This document shows, one piece after another, positions 27,016-37,160 of a stretch of 64,000 nt of DNA (position 1 is the first letter of the stretch; each line of letters begins with the position of its first letter). The stretch lies in the NCBI GenBank assembly GCA_013396635.1, contig WBMW01003129.1:720743-784742 (forward strand), given 5' to 3'. Source of the stretch: Penelope pileata (taxonomy: Eukaryota > Chordata > Aves > Galliformes > Cracidae). Under the pieces are notes generated by a model. That model ran no database searches. It was given only the letters and a program-made list of their open reading frames with translations, and had not been told where the DNA came from. A program made the translations under genes and the position numbers.

Positions 27016-27434
27016 CTGGCACCGCTTCTGGGCTCTTCCGTGCTGCTCTGTCCCCTCCCAGGGCCAGGTCTGCACCTGCACGCCTCTCTCTGCCCTCACC
27101 CAGCACGGTCAGGGCCCATCCCCAGCGGATGGCTGAAGGAGAGGTAGTGCAGCATCTGCTCTGCCTCAGAAGCCTCTGCCTGCCCTCAGCTGGGCAGCAG
27201 GGAACCAGTGTGAAGGCAGAGGAGAGCTTGGGCCCCACCTGCTCTCCGAGCAGCTACGCAGGCAGAGCAAGGCAGGAGGCACAACAGCTGCTGGGGTAGC
27301 GGGACCTGCTGGTACTACAGCTCCTCTGGCTCCCATCTCCCAAACCTGACTCAGGTCTATGGAAACCCAGCACCAAGTTGGAGGCTCAGCCCTGGAGGAG
27401 TGGTTTGCTGACAGGAACCCCAAGAAAGCAAAAT

Positions 27435-28433
27435 GAGAGGCTCGGTCTTTTTTTAATACAGTTATTTTTCAACTGTAGAGCACTTAATAGGGGAAAAACA
27501 ACTATCCCATCCTCAACTGCATAGTCAAAGAAACCTGAAAACAGCTCTTGTTAAAAACACAGTCAGGAGCAAAGAGCCAACCTGAGCAGGACAAAAATAA
27601 CAATCCTCATGCAGCCTTCCCTCACCCACAACACACTTCAGTAAAGTCAGAGGTTGGGAATTTCCCCTCTGTGCAAGTCTGGAAGTAAAGTATGGCTGGG
27701 CAACACAATAACCAGGGATCCAGGTTTCTCTTTACCATACTTTGTTACCTGGGCCTTTTTTGCTGATGATGCAATTAGAAGCTAAAAAAATAATCTTTGC
27801 TTTGTTTGATTTGTTCTCCTGCATCAATACATGCTGGTTTACAAGACAATAGAAAGGATTAGCCTGTGGTGTACAAGGCAGACCCTGCAAATACAAAGGA
27901 ATCCGTGACACCGTGGATTACCATGCACACTAGAACCTTGCAGCTGAAAATGCCTTACCAGTGATGTTAACTGCTACAGCAGCCTGCACAGAAACAGGCA
28001 ATAGGAGCAGTGAGCAGAACAGAAAACCACAGTCGTGTCTGTGGGGACCAGGTAACATCACGTTCAGAAAAACAGCATTCCCATTTCCTCTGTCACATGG
28101 TGAGCTAAGGTATGGGCCAAGAAGGACAGCAGCACTGAAGAGGGCAGCCCCAGGAGTTCCCATCTTATCTTTCACAGCAGTGAGGTTATCCCAGTCTCCA
28201 CTGGCTAGTAGGTAGCAGTGGGTTTGAGGGCGCATTGAATTTTAATGCAGAGTGGAATCCAGAGATATTTGGAAAGCATCCTGGGCACAGGCATGTGCTG
28301 ACCCCTTCTGCTTCCCCTTCTTCCTTCCCCACCCACCCCGGACAAACTAAGACAACCCTGCAGAGTGTACTCCAGGCAAAGGTGGCATCGGTGCCTCTTG
28401 CTGGCTTCCCTGCAAGTTGCAGTCCTTGGGTCA
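27435..28433 (-). other. ARFGAP2: Probable ARFGAP2 3' UTR
   Basis: This is the stretch after the ARFGAP2 TGA to the ATTAAA candidate, about 1 kb. Short ORFs on both strands (28.0-28.5 kb) have no family resemblance and are not called. Confidence 0.5.
27452..27457 (-). terminator. ARFGAP2: Candidate ARFGAP2 poly(A) signal ATTAAA
   Basis: On the minus strand ATTAAA lies about 980 nt after the ARFGAP2 stop codon and is followed by a T-rich stretch. It is the commonest variant hexamer. Alternative AATAAA hexamers on the same strand lie at 26912-26917, 26916-26921 and 26928-26933. Confidence 0.45.
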
Positions 28434-28454
28434 TCAATATGAGCCATAACGATC
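28434..28454 (-). CDS. ARFGAP2: ARFGAP2 last coding exon (DRYGSY, stop)
   Basis: It follows the acceptor tcctccacag on the minus strand. It encodes only DRYGSY and TGA, identical to the human C-terminus, in phase with the preceding exon. It continues into the 3' UTR. Confidence 0.93.
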   Translation of the reverse strand, partial: DRYGSY

Positions 28455-31400
28455 CTGTGGAGGAAACACATCAAGAAACCATGCCACACCACACAAACTC
28501 CAAAGAGGCAAACAACAATGTCTTGGGGTGTTTGCAGCTAGAATGCAACCAAGAAGTAAGCGGTCAGCAAAAATTTACTTCAAGACAGGAAACATGTAAA
28601 GGCAGGAGGTAAAAAGGGCTCAAATTTTAAGTTCTGCCCAGGATTTGTGAGAGAAGACTTATCTGACATAACATGATAACCTGTCCAGTAAGGCTGTCCA
28701 AGCAGTGTTCACTGGGCACCTGGAATTGCTTAGCTATTGAGTCCTCAGATACAAAAGCACATTTGTACCTGGGACTTTCCATACAATTTGAGAAGACAAT
28801 GATAATCCCCGTGGAAGCCAGGATACGGTTAAGGTCTGAGTATGACTAGAGTCTACCTGAAGGTACTACAGAGTAATCTTACCTGGAGGGAGTTCATCAC
28901 TCCATTGGCTAGGACAGCCATCTTGCCAGCAACTGACTTCACTCCTTGCTTGAACTGTGCAATATCAGCAGCAGGCAGGACGTTTCCAATTGACACACCA
29001 CCTATGAGAACGAGCAGGAGTAAGGCTGGAGTTCCCCAGCACCAGAGAGCACCCTGACCACCTCCAGTCTAGGTCCTCCAAAGCTGCCACTCCCATTAGC
29101 ACTAACAAACCTGAGTGAACATTCTCAGCCTCTCCAAACAGGTCTGCAGAGCTGATAGCACTGCTGCCTGAGAGCTGCTGCAGTCGGGATCTGGCTTCAT
29201 ACTGCAGAAGAAAGGAAGACAAACATGGTGGAGGAAAGGTATAACCTCAGCAAACAGAAGATTAAGCTAGAGCTGTACCACCTTAAGCACTGCAGAGTGT
29301 ATGTACCTCAGCATCTGCCTCCCGCCCAAAGAACATATCTGAAGAGATGGCTTTAGCCCCTGCAAACTTCTGCCGAGCTTCATTTGATTCCACAACCGAT
29401 GTCCTGTTCTCTGTATCCCGCCTACTGGGAGGCCTGAGGAAACAAGAGAGGGGACATCTCAGCTTAAGCTCACCAACACGCTAAGGAAAGACTTCTCTCT
29501 CAGATCCCATCTGATCAAAGGAAACAACAAAGTCCCAAGAGCTAGCTGCTATCAGGGATCTCCTCTCCCCACTTCAGGACAGTGGTATTTGATGACCATG
29601 AGGACTAGGATACAGGCAAAAAAGTGCACAAATATTTCACCGAAAGCCTGTTTTCTCAGGATTATCCATACAAGTGATGTTCTGCAGCACAAGGCTTGGA
29701 TCCTGTCAAAATACAGTAGCATCTCTCTCACAGCTCCTAGACCTATCCCTTTGTCCCACACAAGCAAAGTACAGTAGCAGTAGTGGCTGTTTACCTCTCT
29801 GAAATTGGCCGAATACTGGAAACTGTCACCTCTGGTTCCTCCTCTTTGTCCATACCCCATGAGGAGTCCGTTTCCCATCGTGAGCCAAAGGCATCTTCGA
29901 ATGAGAAGGGATTATATTTGTACCTAGGTACCAAAAATGGTTAATTGAGGACAGATGTTAAATTTGGGAATAAGCCAAAGACTACACTGAAGCTCAGTCT
30001 TACTTGGGGGGTCCAGATGTGAAGCCTCCACCATCTTCAAACAAGTCCAATTGGGAACGGGAAGACTTTGCAGCCAGTGGCGTCTCCTGCTCAATGACTT
30101 GCATCTCAGACATCACCGAGTGTGAAACAGAACTAGCACAACAAACAGGCAGTTTGGGTTAACAAGTATGACAGCATCCAGCTGCTACAACCAGCCTCAC
30201 TCAAAACTTGGATGGTTGGACTAGATGATCTTAGAGGTCTTTTCCAACCTTAATGATTGTACGAAACTGGATCTTGCCTTACAGACAAGGCAAGTGCCAC
30301 AGGTCTGGAGGGAGAGTTATGGAAATCCACCCCCCTTCACCATGTATCTGGCTTGACTCCCTTAGAAGTCTCGAGTCCCCCTCTTAAGGGAGGCAGAGGG
30401 ACATGTCTGCCTACACAGGGGCATCAGTCAAGCAGCAGGGCTGTAGAGCTAGGCACTGACAGGCCACATGCATCCTTGGAAAAGCTCAAGTAGAGAACCA
30501 GAACCTCTGAATAGGTTCCATTCCTTCTGAGGCCTGAAGCATTTTTTGACACAGTCTAGCATACAAGCACTTTAAATCAGCTCCTTTTGCACCACAAAAG
30601 CAGGAAGCTACTGCTTTCAGGAAACTATTCAGAACAGGGTGGTTCCAAAGCACCTGTGTCTATCCTATGCCATCCACAGCCATACCTTCTTGACACCAAG
30701 CCCATGCCTAGCCTCTCAGCTTGTTCACGCTTCTTCCCTTCAAGGTTCTGAAGCTTCTTCTCTTCCTTCTTCCGATCAAGCTGCAGTTCCTGATAAGCCA
30801 GTCGCATTGAGGTAACTCTAAAGAAAAAATCTGTGGTGAGTTACCCTTGCCCTTGGCCCAGCCCACGCTGAGGGAGTCAAAGGAAAAAACAACCCTGACA
30901 ACCCCTCAAAACACCAGCTTATACAACAGCTCGGACAGAAGTCCTTTCACAGAAGCTTCTCTTCTCATCTCACCTCCACTAGTATGCAACTCTTTACTAG
31001 CCAGCCTCGATCTTCCTGGTGTAGGTATTGCCTCCCACCCCCTGGGACAGAGGTGCAAGAACACCTCATCCAGTTCAGCCTTTGGCTTTCTCAGTCCTGT
31101 CCGCATGTCCACAGAAAAATACTTCCATGTCTGCTCCTTAAACACTTTTCCAGAGGTGCTAATTTGAAAAAAGTATGGCAGTATAGCTTGTGCCGTGTTG
31201 TAAGGACCACTTTGGCTTATGGTTACTGCTCATCCTACTACATGAAATGTTCTGTACTCACATTAGGTGGTCCTGGGGTGAATAGCATCAACCACATTAC
31301 TTCTGCTTTATGTATGCAAGGTATTCAGTACAAACAGGGCACTTACATGGACTCCTCAGCTTGCTTTCTGGACTCCACCACCTGCTGCTCCCTCAGCTGC

Positions 31401-34400
31401 TCTGCCACCTGGGCTTGCCGCTCAATCTCATTGAAACTCTGGCTGCTCACTTTCTGGGCTCCAAGACCTTTTTTTGCACCCAACTTTGGGGGGGGGAAAA
31501 AAAAAGTCAGTCTCCTTGTGTAGTCACAACCTACAGGCCCAGCACAGCCTGTAACACGGGATGGAAAAATGCACAAGAGTTAACCTACCAGTGGCCAATG
31601 CTAAGAGATCAGCTGCACACACTCCAGACCATAACAATTAATGACCCAAAGCCTATTTATTTTTGTCTATTAATATACAAGCTAACTTTCAAAAGAGGCA
31701 GCGAGATAAAGCTCTGCCTGCTCCAAATGTATCTCTCAGCAGGCAGCTTGGTTAAGGGCAGAAAGGAAGGGATCAAGGAAAGGACAGCTGTAATACGAGA
31801 TGTGCTCTGCCGCCTCTACAAAAAATAGGAGCTCCGACATACCCCTTTCTTGGCAGCTGCTGGCTTCTTCTTTCCAATGAGGGAGGATTTAAGTTCTGGA
31901 AGAGAAAGGAAGCAGCAAATAAGCAGAAGTAATAAGAAGAATTTAAGAAGCTAAAATTAATTAGGAACCCACACAAACATTCACCACAGTCCAACTGCTA
32001 TTGAGTCCAAGGCACCATGCAGCTTCATACGAGAAGCCTGGGTGACTTCACCCAGCCAGGAAAGATGCACTGAGAAGCTCCACAGTTGCAGGCTGATGGC
32101 CTAGAGAAGCATGTCCATCCCTGAAGAAACTCATAAGCAAATAAAGGCCTTCAAAAAGCTCCTCCAAGTGTCATGCAGTTGGTGACCCTAATCCAGTACA
32201 GATCAGGGTTGCTAGAGAGACACTAGATTTATTTCATACATAAACCCAAGAGAACACAGCTTCAACGCCATTTGAAGCTCAGTGCCTCACCAGTGCCTTA
32301 AGGACACAGAAGCAAGAACCCTAAAGCTACATTTATACGTACAGACCACCAGCAAAATGGACCTAAAGTGTACTAAGCTATAGAAGCAACAGGTTCCTCA
32401 ACACCTTCTACCAGAAACCTGTCAAACTGAGGGCATAAAGCACACCACGCTTGTAAGAACAGCCAAGGTCCAGCCAAGCAGCAGATGCCTGTGGAAAAAG
32501 TGTAGGAACAAAGCAAGCATCAAGAGGGACTTCCCAGGACACTTTCCAGCTTTTCACATTACACAGCTCCAAAATCTCATTGCCCTTGTTGGGCTTTTCT
32601 TCCATCAAGTGTCTCCTTACTTTCTATATCCACATGACTTTTGTCAGTTCACACCTGAGATGCTGGGAAGGCTGCAAAGAATGACCTTTTCTAGTTTTAC
32701 CATAAATTATTGAAATGGGAGGTTCAGGACATTCAACAAGCAATCTGATACTATTTTTAGCTCACTGTATCTTTTTTTAACTTGCTATTACTGTCAAATT
32801 TTATTTTTTTTAATAGAAATAACAATAAGATCTCTTTCTAGATAAGTAATAGCTGGTTTAGATCCCAGTGTGAAACGTAAGCTTTAGCTCATTCTCCCCC
32901 TCTAAGCACAAGAAGCTAAAGTTAGATTTGAAGGCAGGATCACAGAAGGGGCAGGCAGAGTTGTGACAAGCAGCCAGTGCAGGCCAGCTGTTAGCCAGTT
33001 ACCTCTGGCAGGAGCAGGCTCTTGTGTTGATAGGTACATGGACATGTCTGAGAAGAAACATAAATAGGGGGAATGAATAGACACTTAAGGACATGGGCCC
33101 ACCATGGGCTAGGAGCACACTCTTGATAAAGAAGGAAGCTCAGCTAGATGCTTTGTGTGCAGACAGGACAGCAATGGTTGGGACAATCAGATATAAACTT
33201 CTGTTACTCAGCAAGTTAAGGATTCAATTGCTTCCAAGTTTCTGGGAGAAAAAGCAAAACAAAACACAGAATAGCCACGTGGCCTTGGATCAGCCAAGTT
33301 CCAGATATGCAAATACCAAGTTCTGTCCAAAGCCCAAAAATTAAAACAAACTTTTGAAAATGAGATAGCCTTGAACTCAGTCATCAAAAGGAGCAAGAAA
33401 CCTCCAATAAGCTGTGGATTGGTTTTGGGATTTAGAGGGATCCTCAGTATTGCCTCCAAAGGAAGATAAGCTCCTTTCAATATTCTCAAAATAGGCTCAT
33501 GAGTTCCAGCTCCACTAAGCTTACTATTGAGCAGTAGGTATAACAGCAAGACTGGTCTGAGAGATCCTGAAGAGTCTTACTTACCTAGAGGAGCTTTAGG
33601 AGATGTGCTCAACAAGTCAATAGATGGGCCTTGGCTGGGATCTGAGAGTACAAGAACAGAAGAGAACATTCAGAGAGATTCTCAACCACTTTCCTCTCAC
33701 AGTGTGCTAAAAGTTTTGCTCCCTCTCTTCTAACTCTTCTGCCACCACCCACAGAAAAGCCCAACCAAGCTAAGTTCCAGTTTCAAACATGCAATTTCCC
33801 ACGCATAACTACCTTAGGTCTCCACAGAGCAAGTTACCCACTTTGCAGTGTTCTTAACACAAGAAAGTAAACACTCTGAAAAGGAATATGCAAAGCTGTT
33901 TCAAAGTACAGTTGTGCTCACATACTCTTTGTAATTCACCTTAGAAACAGTTTTCTGCTCTAAATTCACAGGCCATTTTCAGACCCACCCAGTTCAAGGG
34001 AGAGAAAAGAACGTTCAAAATAATTATGTCTAGAAGTAGGAAAACAGGGCAACCGGCTCCCCAAATAAACAGTTTTTCGTACATTTCAGGAAAAGCAGAG
34101 AACTGAATCCTTGATCCCAAGCAGAGCTGTTCTTATAATCTCCACTAATTTAACACAACATCAGACAGCACACAGAGCTTCCATTCCTTCAAGCCTGAAA
34201 CAAGCCGTTCCAACTGTAGTACAGAACCATACTCCCCTGGAAATGAAGTCAGGTTCTTGGGAAAATTATTCAGCAGAGAACTCACGTGATACTTCACTGC
34301 TTTCCGATGACTTTGGTGCTTTTTCCACAGCCAAGGAAGACTGTGCAGGATTCTGGCTGGCATCTGCTACATCCCAGGTTCTGGAAGACTGTAAGGAGGT

Positions 34401-36952
34401 AATCATTCCAATGATTTGCAGAAGAAGAGTGAATCTAACAAGCCTGAACTCACTTCAAGTTCAGGAACCTGTATTCAGCTTAAGGTCAAGATAATATGTT
34501 CCAAACTCCAGACTATGCCTTCACTAAAGATAGATAACATACAGACAAGTTTACATTCCTTTATCAGGGAAAATTCAAAAAGCAGAATGGAAAACCAGGA
34601 GGAATAACAGAGTAACTCAATAATAGCATCACTAATAGTGCCCAGGTTACTATAAGGACTTCTCAGGTTAAAGGAATGAGCTTAAATCAGAGAGAAAACA
34701 TGTCTTTACTGCCATGCATTGTCACATTACTATGTTTGGTTGAGAGAGTCCACCTAGCATTGTACAAGCAGTTGCCCAAATCCATTTTACCAAGGCTTAT
34801 GCACTGAAAAAAGCTGAATAAACCAGAAGATCAAAGTAATAGCCAGCCCTCAGTTTAACTGTCCAAATAGACTCTACAATTTCCAGGAAGATCCCTTGGA
34901 GATAAAGATATTCTAAAAGAGAAAGGGCACGGGTATTGAGGCCCCATGCAGAAGTATTTACATTTGTGGACTACATCCCAGGCTGACACCTGAATCTTAG
35001 TTGCTCTGTGTTACTACTGAATGCATATACAATTCAGAACCTCTTCTAAGCGAACAACTACTCCTACCGCTCCAGGCTTCTGGGTGAACAGCTGGCTACC
35101 AAGGGCTGTTAAAGCTGTCAGGCTTAGGCAGTTCTTCCCACCTGTGTGTGCTCCATGAAGAAATCAGCATCACTCTTGTCAGGAGAGTGCCCAGGGGCTC
35201 CACTCAGTCCATCTATGAGCAGCTGAAGAGAAGAGAGTTAAGAAGAAGCTATCCTACACGACTCAGCACCCAGTGCTACATGTCTAACAGTAGAGAGCTG
35301 CTTAGACTTACATCCGTGCCATACTTGGCCATGGCAGCGCTTGCCAGCTGCCGGATCTTCTCCCTGTACATCTGGGCAGCTCGACTGTTATACTTAGCAT
35401 TGGCATCTGTTGTAGTGCAGCCATGCTGGCGGAAGAAAGCAGTCTGAAAGGAGAAGAACATCCAGTCTCCCTGCTGTTAGATCACACTCAAACAGGCATT
35501 AAACGTGACACAAACGCAGCAGGAACAGGAAGCTTCCCAAAGACAAGAGATGTAATACTGAGCACATGGCATGAGCCATGCACTGATCAACTCAGCTTTC
35601 TCCAAGAAGTCTCATTCCAAACCCGAGAGGGATGAGAACAGGGATTGTCTCATCCCAGGGGAATGCTTCTCCGTCACCATGACGAGCAAGAGTTTTCAAA
35701 CTCATCACTGCTAGTAATTCCTTTCAATTAAGAGGACTATGTCTCTCGTTTAAGAGAAACGTAAAGAAATAACCCTGAATGCCAGAAAACAATACATGTA
35801 TAGGTCACAGGCTGACTGCCAAGGGCACCTGACAAATGCCTGCCCTCATTACACATTTCAAAACTAAAACAAACAAATGAGAGAGAGGCTGCTACCCAGA
35901 AAGCCACACAAAAAAAAAGGGACAAGAAACTGAGGATGTGGATTAGCAAGAGCAAAAGCAAACAAAGGCCTATAGAAGCTCCTCACCGCGTTGGCATTGC
36001 TGCCCACTTGCATACACCTCAGCTGGAACCAGTTCCAGTTAGAATCGAGCTCCGTGGACCTGTGTGAGAACAAGTTATTGCTGTTAGTACTAGGCAGGCA
36101 TGCCAAATGCAAGAGCAGCTCCGAGCTAGAACAGTCAGCTGTCCCACTTCTGTTCCATATGCATACAGGAGGCAAAGGGGAAAGTACATCTTCACAACTT
36201 CTTTATTCCCAGAAGGAATTAATTTGAACTTCTAGAGCAAGCAATGCAGTTTCAGCTTGGCACTAAGCAACACAGTATCCAAACTTAGAAGGTGCCTCAC
36301 CCCTATGGTGTGTGGAGAGGGTGGGGCCCGAACTGGGAAAGAACAACCCACAGCTCTGATTCCACACCTGATCCCGGCGCAGCACGAGGCCTCACGCTCG
36401 GCCCATCCCACCACGAAGCCAGAACACAACAAGCAGCCCAGAAAGCGGCCCAGTGAGGCAGGCGCATCCCATACGGGTTACTCGGCTTATCTCTGAACGA
36501 GCAGCCATCGCAGTTCTGTTACTCTGAATGTTTTTACAAGTACTGAAAGTAAGAGCAACGGGGTGAAAACACACAGCCACCTTCCCCACGAGGCCAATAC
36601 AAAAGGCCAGATAACACCCCTACTGGCAGTAGCTGCTCCTCTTTGTGCCTCGCCCCGCACCACAGGACAGGCTGTGCTGCTTCACCAGCCAGGCTGGGCA
36701 CCGCGCTCAGTGCTGTTCCAGGGAGGCTGGGGGCACAGCGCCGAGCGACCCCCGCCGCACCCGCGAGCAGGCACACGCCGTGCCACGAGGCTGTACCGGA
36801 GGGAGCCCCGAGCCCCCCCGCCGGGCCACGCACCTGATGAAGCTGAGGTGCACGCCTAGGGAGCGGTGGACGCCGGAGCAGTCGATGCAGAGGAAAACCC
36901 CGTAGGTGATGCTGGCCCAGCTAGGGTTCTTGGCGCCGCAGTCGAAGCAGGA
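28434..36952 (-). CDS. ARFGAP2: ARFGAP2, 16 coding exons; start exon missing from the assembly
   Basis: ARFGAP2 is an ADP-ribosylation factor GTPase-activating protein of the Golgi and COPI coat; it stimulates GTP hydrolysis by ARF1. The sixteen exons total 1548 nt (515 residues plus stop), with matching phase at every junction. The first exon found opens with the GAP zinc finger: CFDC, sixteen residues, CIDC, then GVHRSLGVHLSFIR, which holds the expected catalytic Arg in HRSLG. Downstream come STELDSNWNWFQLRCMQVG, the linker with SPDKSDADFF, the Lys-rich IGKKKPAAAKKG, the basic helix RKKEEKKLQNLEGKKREQAE, and the C-terminal repeats with SSRSQLDLF, DMFFGRE and SAISSADLFG. The end NSLQDRYGSY matches human. 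Human is 521 residues; with the roughly 24 residues of the missing exon this copy would be about 539, the excess being partly a 45-nt extra exon. Confidence 0.95.
28883..29001 (-). CDS. ARFGAP2: ARFGAP2 exon, C-terminal block
   Basis: The acceptor is ttctcatag and the donor gtaaga. It reads GGVSIGNVLPAADIAQFKQG then VKSVAGKMAVLANGVMNSLQ, a highly conserved block. The length is 119 nt. Confidence 0.95.
29111..29201 (-). CDS. ARFGAP2: ARFGAP2 exon, SSADLFG repeat
   Basis: The acceptor is tttcttctgcag and the donor gtttgt, a weaker form. It reads YEARSRLQQLSGSSAISSAD then LFGEAENVHS. The length is 91 nt. Confidence 0.94.
29307..29433 (-). CDS. ARFGAP2: ARFGAP2 exon, DMFFGRE repeat
   Basis: The acceptor is gtttcctcag and the donor gtacat. 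It reads PPSRRDTENRTSVVESNEAR then QKFAGAKAISSDMFFGREAD. The length is 127 nt. Confidence 0.94.
29795..29923 (-). CDS. ARFGAP2: ARFGAP2 exon, NPFSFEDAFGSRW block
   Basis: The acceptor is ttggtacctag and the donor gtaaac. It reads YKYNPFSFEDAFGSRWETDS then SWGMDKEEEPEVTVSSIRPI. The length is 129 nt. Confidence 0.95.
30004..30132 (-). CDS. ARFGAP2: ARFGAP2 exon, SRSQLDLFED block
   Basis: The acceptor is tgtgctag and the donor gtaaga. It reads SVSHSVMSEMQVIEQETPLA then AKSSRSQLDLFEDGGGFTSG. The length is 129 nt. Confidence 0.95.
30210..30260 (+). repeat. Very short CR1 3' fragment
   Basis: The text 'ggttggactagatgatctta' then 'gaggtcttttccaacctt' is the CR1 3' end in plus orientation, ending at a diverged terminal repeat (aatgattgta). 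It sits in an ARFGAP2 intron. Confidence 0.85.
30686..30817 (-). CDS. ARFGAP2: ARFGAP2 exon, basic coiled helix
   Basis: The acceptor is ttttttctttag and the donor gtatgg. It reads VTSMRLAYQELQLDRKKEEK then KLQNLEGKKREQAERLGMGL, strongly charged and likely helical. The length is 132 nt. The codon split at its start reads Ile where human has Met. Confidence 0.95.
31347..31483 (-). CDS. ARFGAP2: ARFGAP2 exon, GLGAQKVSSQSF block
   Basis: The acceptor ends in a C-rich tract and aaag; the donor is gtaagt. It reads LGAKKGLGAQKVSSQSFNEI then ERQAQVAEQLREQQ. The length is 137 nt. Long open frames on the opposite strand here are shadows of this exon. Confidence 0.95.
31843..31895 (-). CDS. ARFGAP2: ARFGAP2 exon, Lys-rich segment
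   Basis: The acceptor is tctcttccag and the donor gtatgt. It reads LKSSLIGKKKPAAAKKG. The length is 53 nt. This basic patch is part of the coatomer-binding central region in the family. Confidence 0.93.
33003..33047 (-). CDS. ARFGAP2: ARFGAP2 45-nt extra exon (candidate cassette)
   Basis: The acceptor is gtttcttctcag and the donor gtaact. It is 45 nt, in phase on both sides, and encodes DMSMYLSTQEPAPAR with its split codons. I do not recognise this peptide in the human 521-residue isoform, so it may be a lineage-specific or alternative exon. Splice sites and phase support it; homology does not. Confidence 0.7.
33585..33641 (-). CDS. ARFGAP2: ARFGAP2 exon, DLLSTSPKAP
   Basis: The acceptor is tctcag and the donor gtaagt. 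It reads PSQGPSIDLLSTSPKAPL; human has a matching DLLGTSPKA segment. The length is 57 nt. Confidence 0.92.
34286..34388 (-). CDS. ARFGAP2: ARFGAP2 exon, TWDVADASQ linker
   Basis: The frame requires the acceptor cctccttacag at 34388/34389. The more obvious ttccag 8 nt inside would break the frame. It reads SSRTWDVADASQNPAQSSLA then VEKAPKSSESSEVS. The length is 103 nt, and the donor is gtgagt. Confidence 0.88.
35142..35222 (-). CDS. ARFGAP2: ARFGAP2 exon, DKSDADFFMEHTQ
   Basis: The acceptor is tctcttcag and the donor gtggga. It reads LLIDGLSGAPGHSPDKSDAD then FFMEHTQ, parallel to the human HSPEKKDSDFFTEHTQ segment. The length is 81 nt. Confidence 0.94.
35312..35443 (-). CDS. ARFGAP2: ARFGAP2 exon, end of the GAP domain
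   Basis: The acceptor is tcctttcag and the donor gtaagt. It reads TAFFRQHGCTTTDANAKYNS then RAAQMYREKIRQLASAAMAK, the C-terminal helices of the ArfGAP domain. The length is 132 nt. Confidence 0.96.
35987..36059 (-). CDS. ARFGAP2: ARFGAP2 exon, STELDSNWNWFQLRCM
   Basis: The acceptor is ttctcacacag and the donor gtgagg. It reads STELDSNWNWFQLRCMQVGS then NANA, a central part of the GAP domain. The length is 73 nt. Confidence 0.96.
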
Positions 36953-37160
36953 CTGGAGCGGGGCAGAGGACGGCCGGGATCAGGCACCACCACCGCCCCC
37001 GCCTCGCCCCGCGGCCCAACCCCGCCGCCCCGAGCCCGNGAGCGCTGGGAGGAGCGCGGGCGGCGTCACGGGGCTGAGGCCGCAGCCCGGCGCGGGGCCG
37101 GCAGCTGAGCAGCGCGTCAGCCCGCTGGAGGCACTGCCCGGCCGCCAGGGCAGCAGCGAG
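36560..37160 (-). promoter_or_regulatory. ARFGAP2: CpG-rich island, probable ARFGAP2 promoter
   Basis: This is the only strongly GC- and CpG-rich stretch in the window, for example 36.95-37.15 kb. It overlaps the first ARFGAP2 exon found and extends upstream of it. No TATA box is evident, as expected for a broadly expressed gene. A single N at 37039 lies inside. The exact start site cannot be placed. Confidence 0.65.
36834..36952 (-). CDS. ARFGAP2: ARFGAP2 exon with the GAP zinc finger (first found)
   Basis: The acceptor is ccccgctccag and the donor gtgcgt. It reads SCFDCGAKNPSWASITYGVF then LCIDCSGVHRSLGVHLSFI. It contains all four zinc-binding Cys and the Arg of HRSLG. The exon opens on a complete codon, so the missing exon 1 should end in phase 0. 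The first residue is Ser where human has Ala. Confidence 0.96.

Noticed and set aside
31310..31828. 172-codon plus-strand ORF
   Set aside because: It lies antisense to a well-supported ARFGAP2 exon, starts at a non-ATG codon and has no family match.
36563..37108. Several GC-rich ORFs around the ARFGAP2 promoter
   Set aside because: A stop-poor CpG island opens many frames; only the minus-strand zinc-finger exon has homology.
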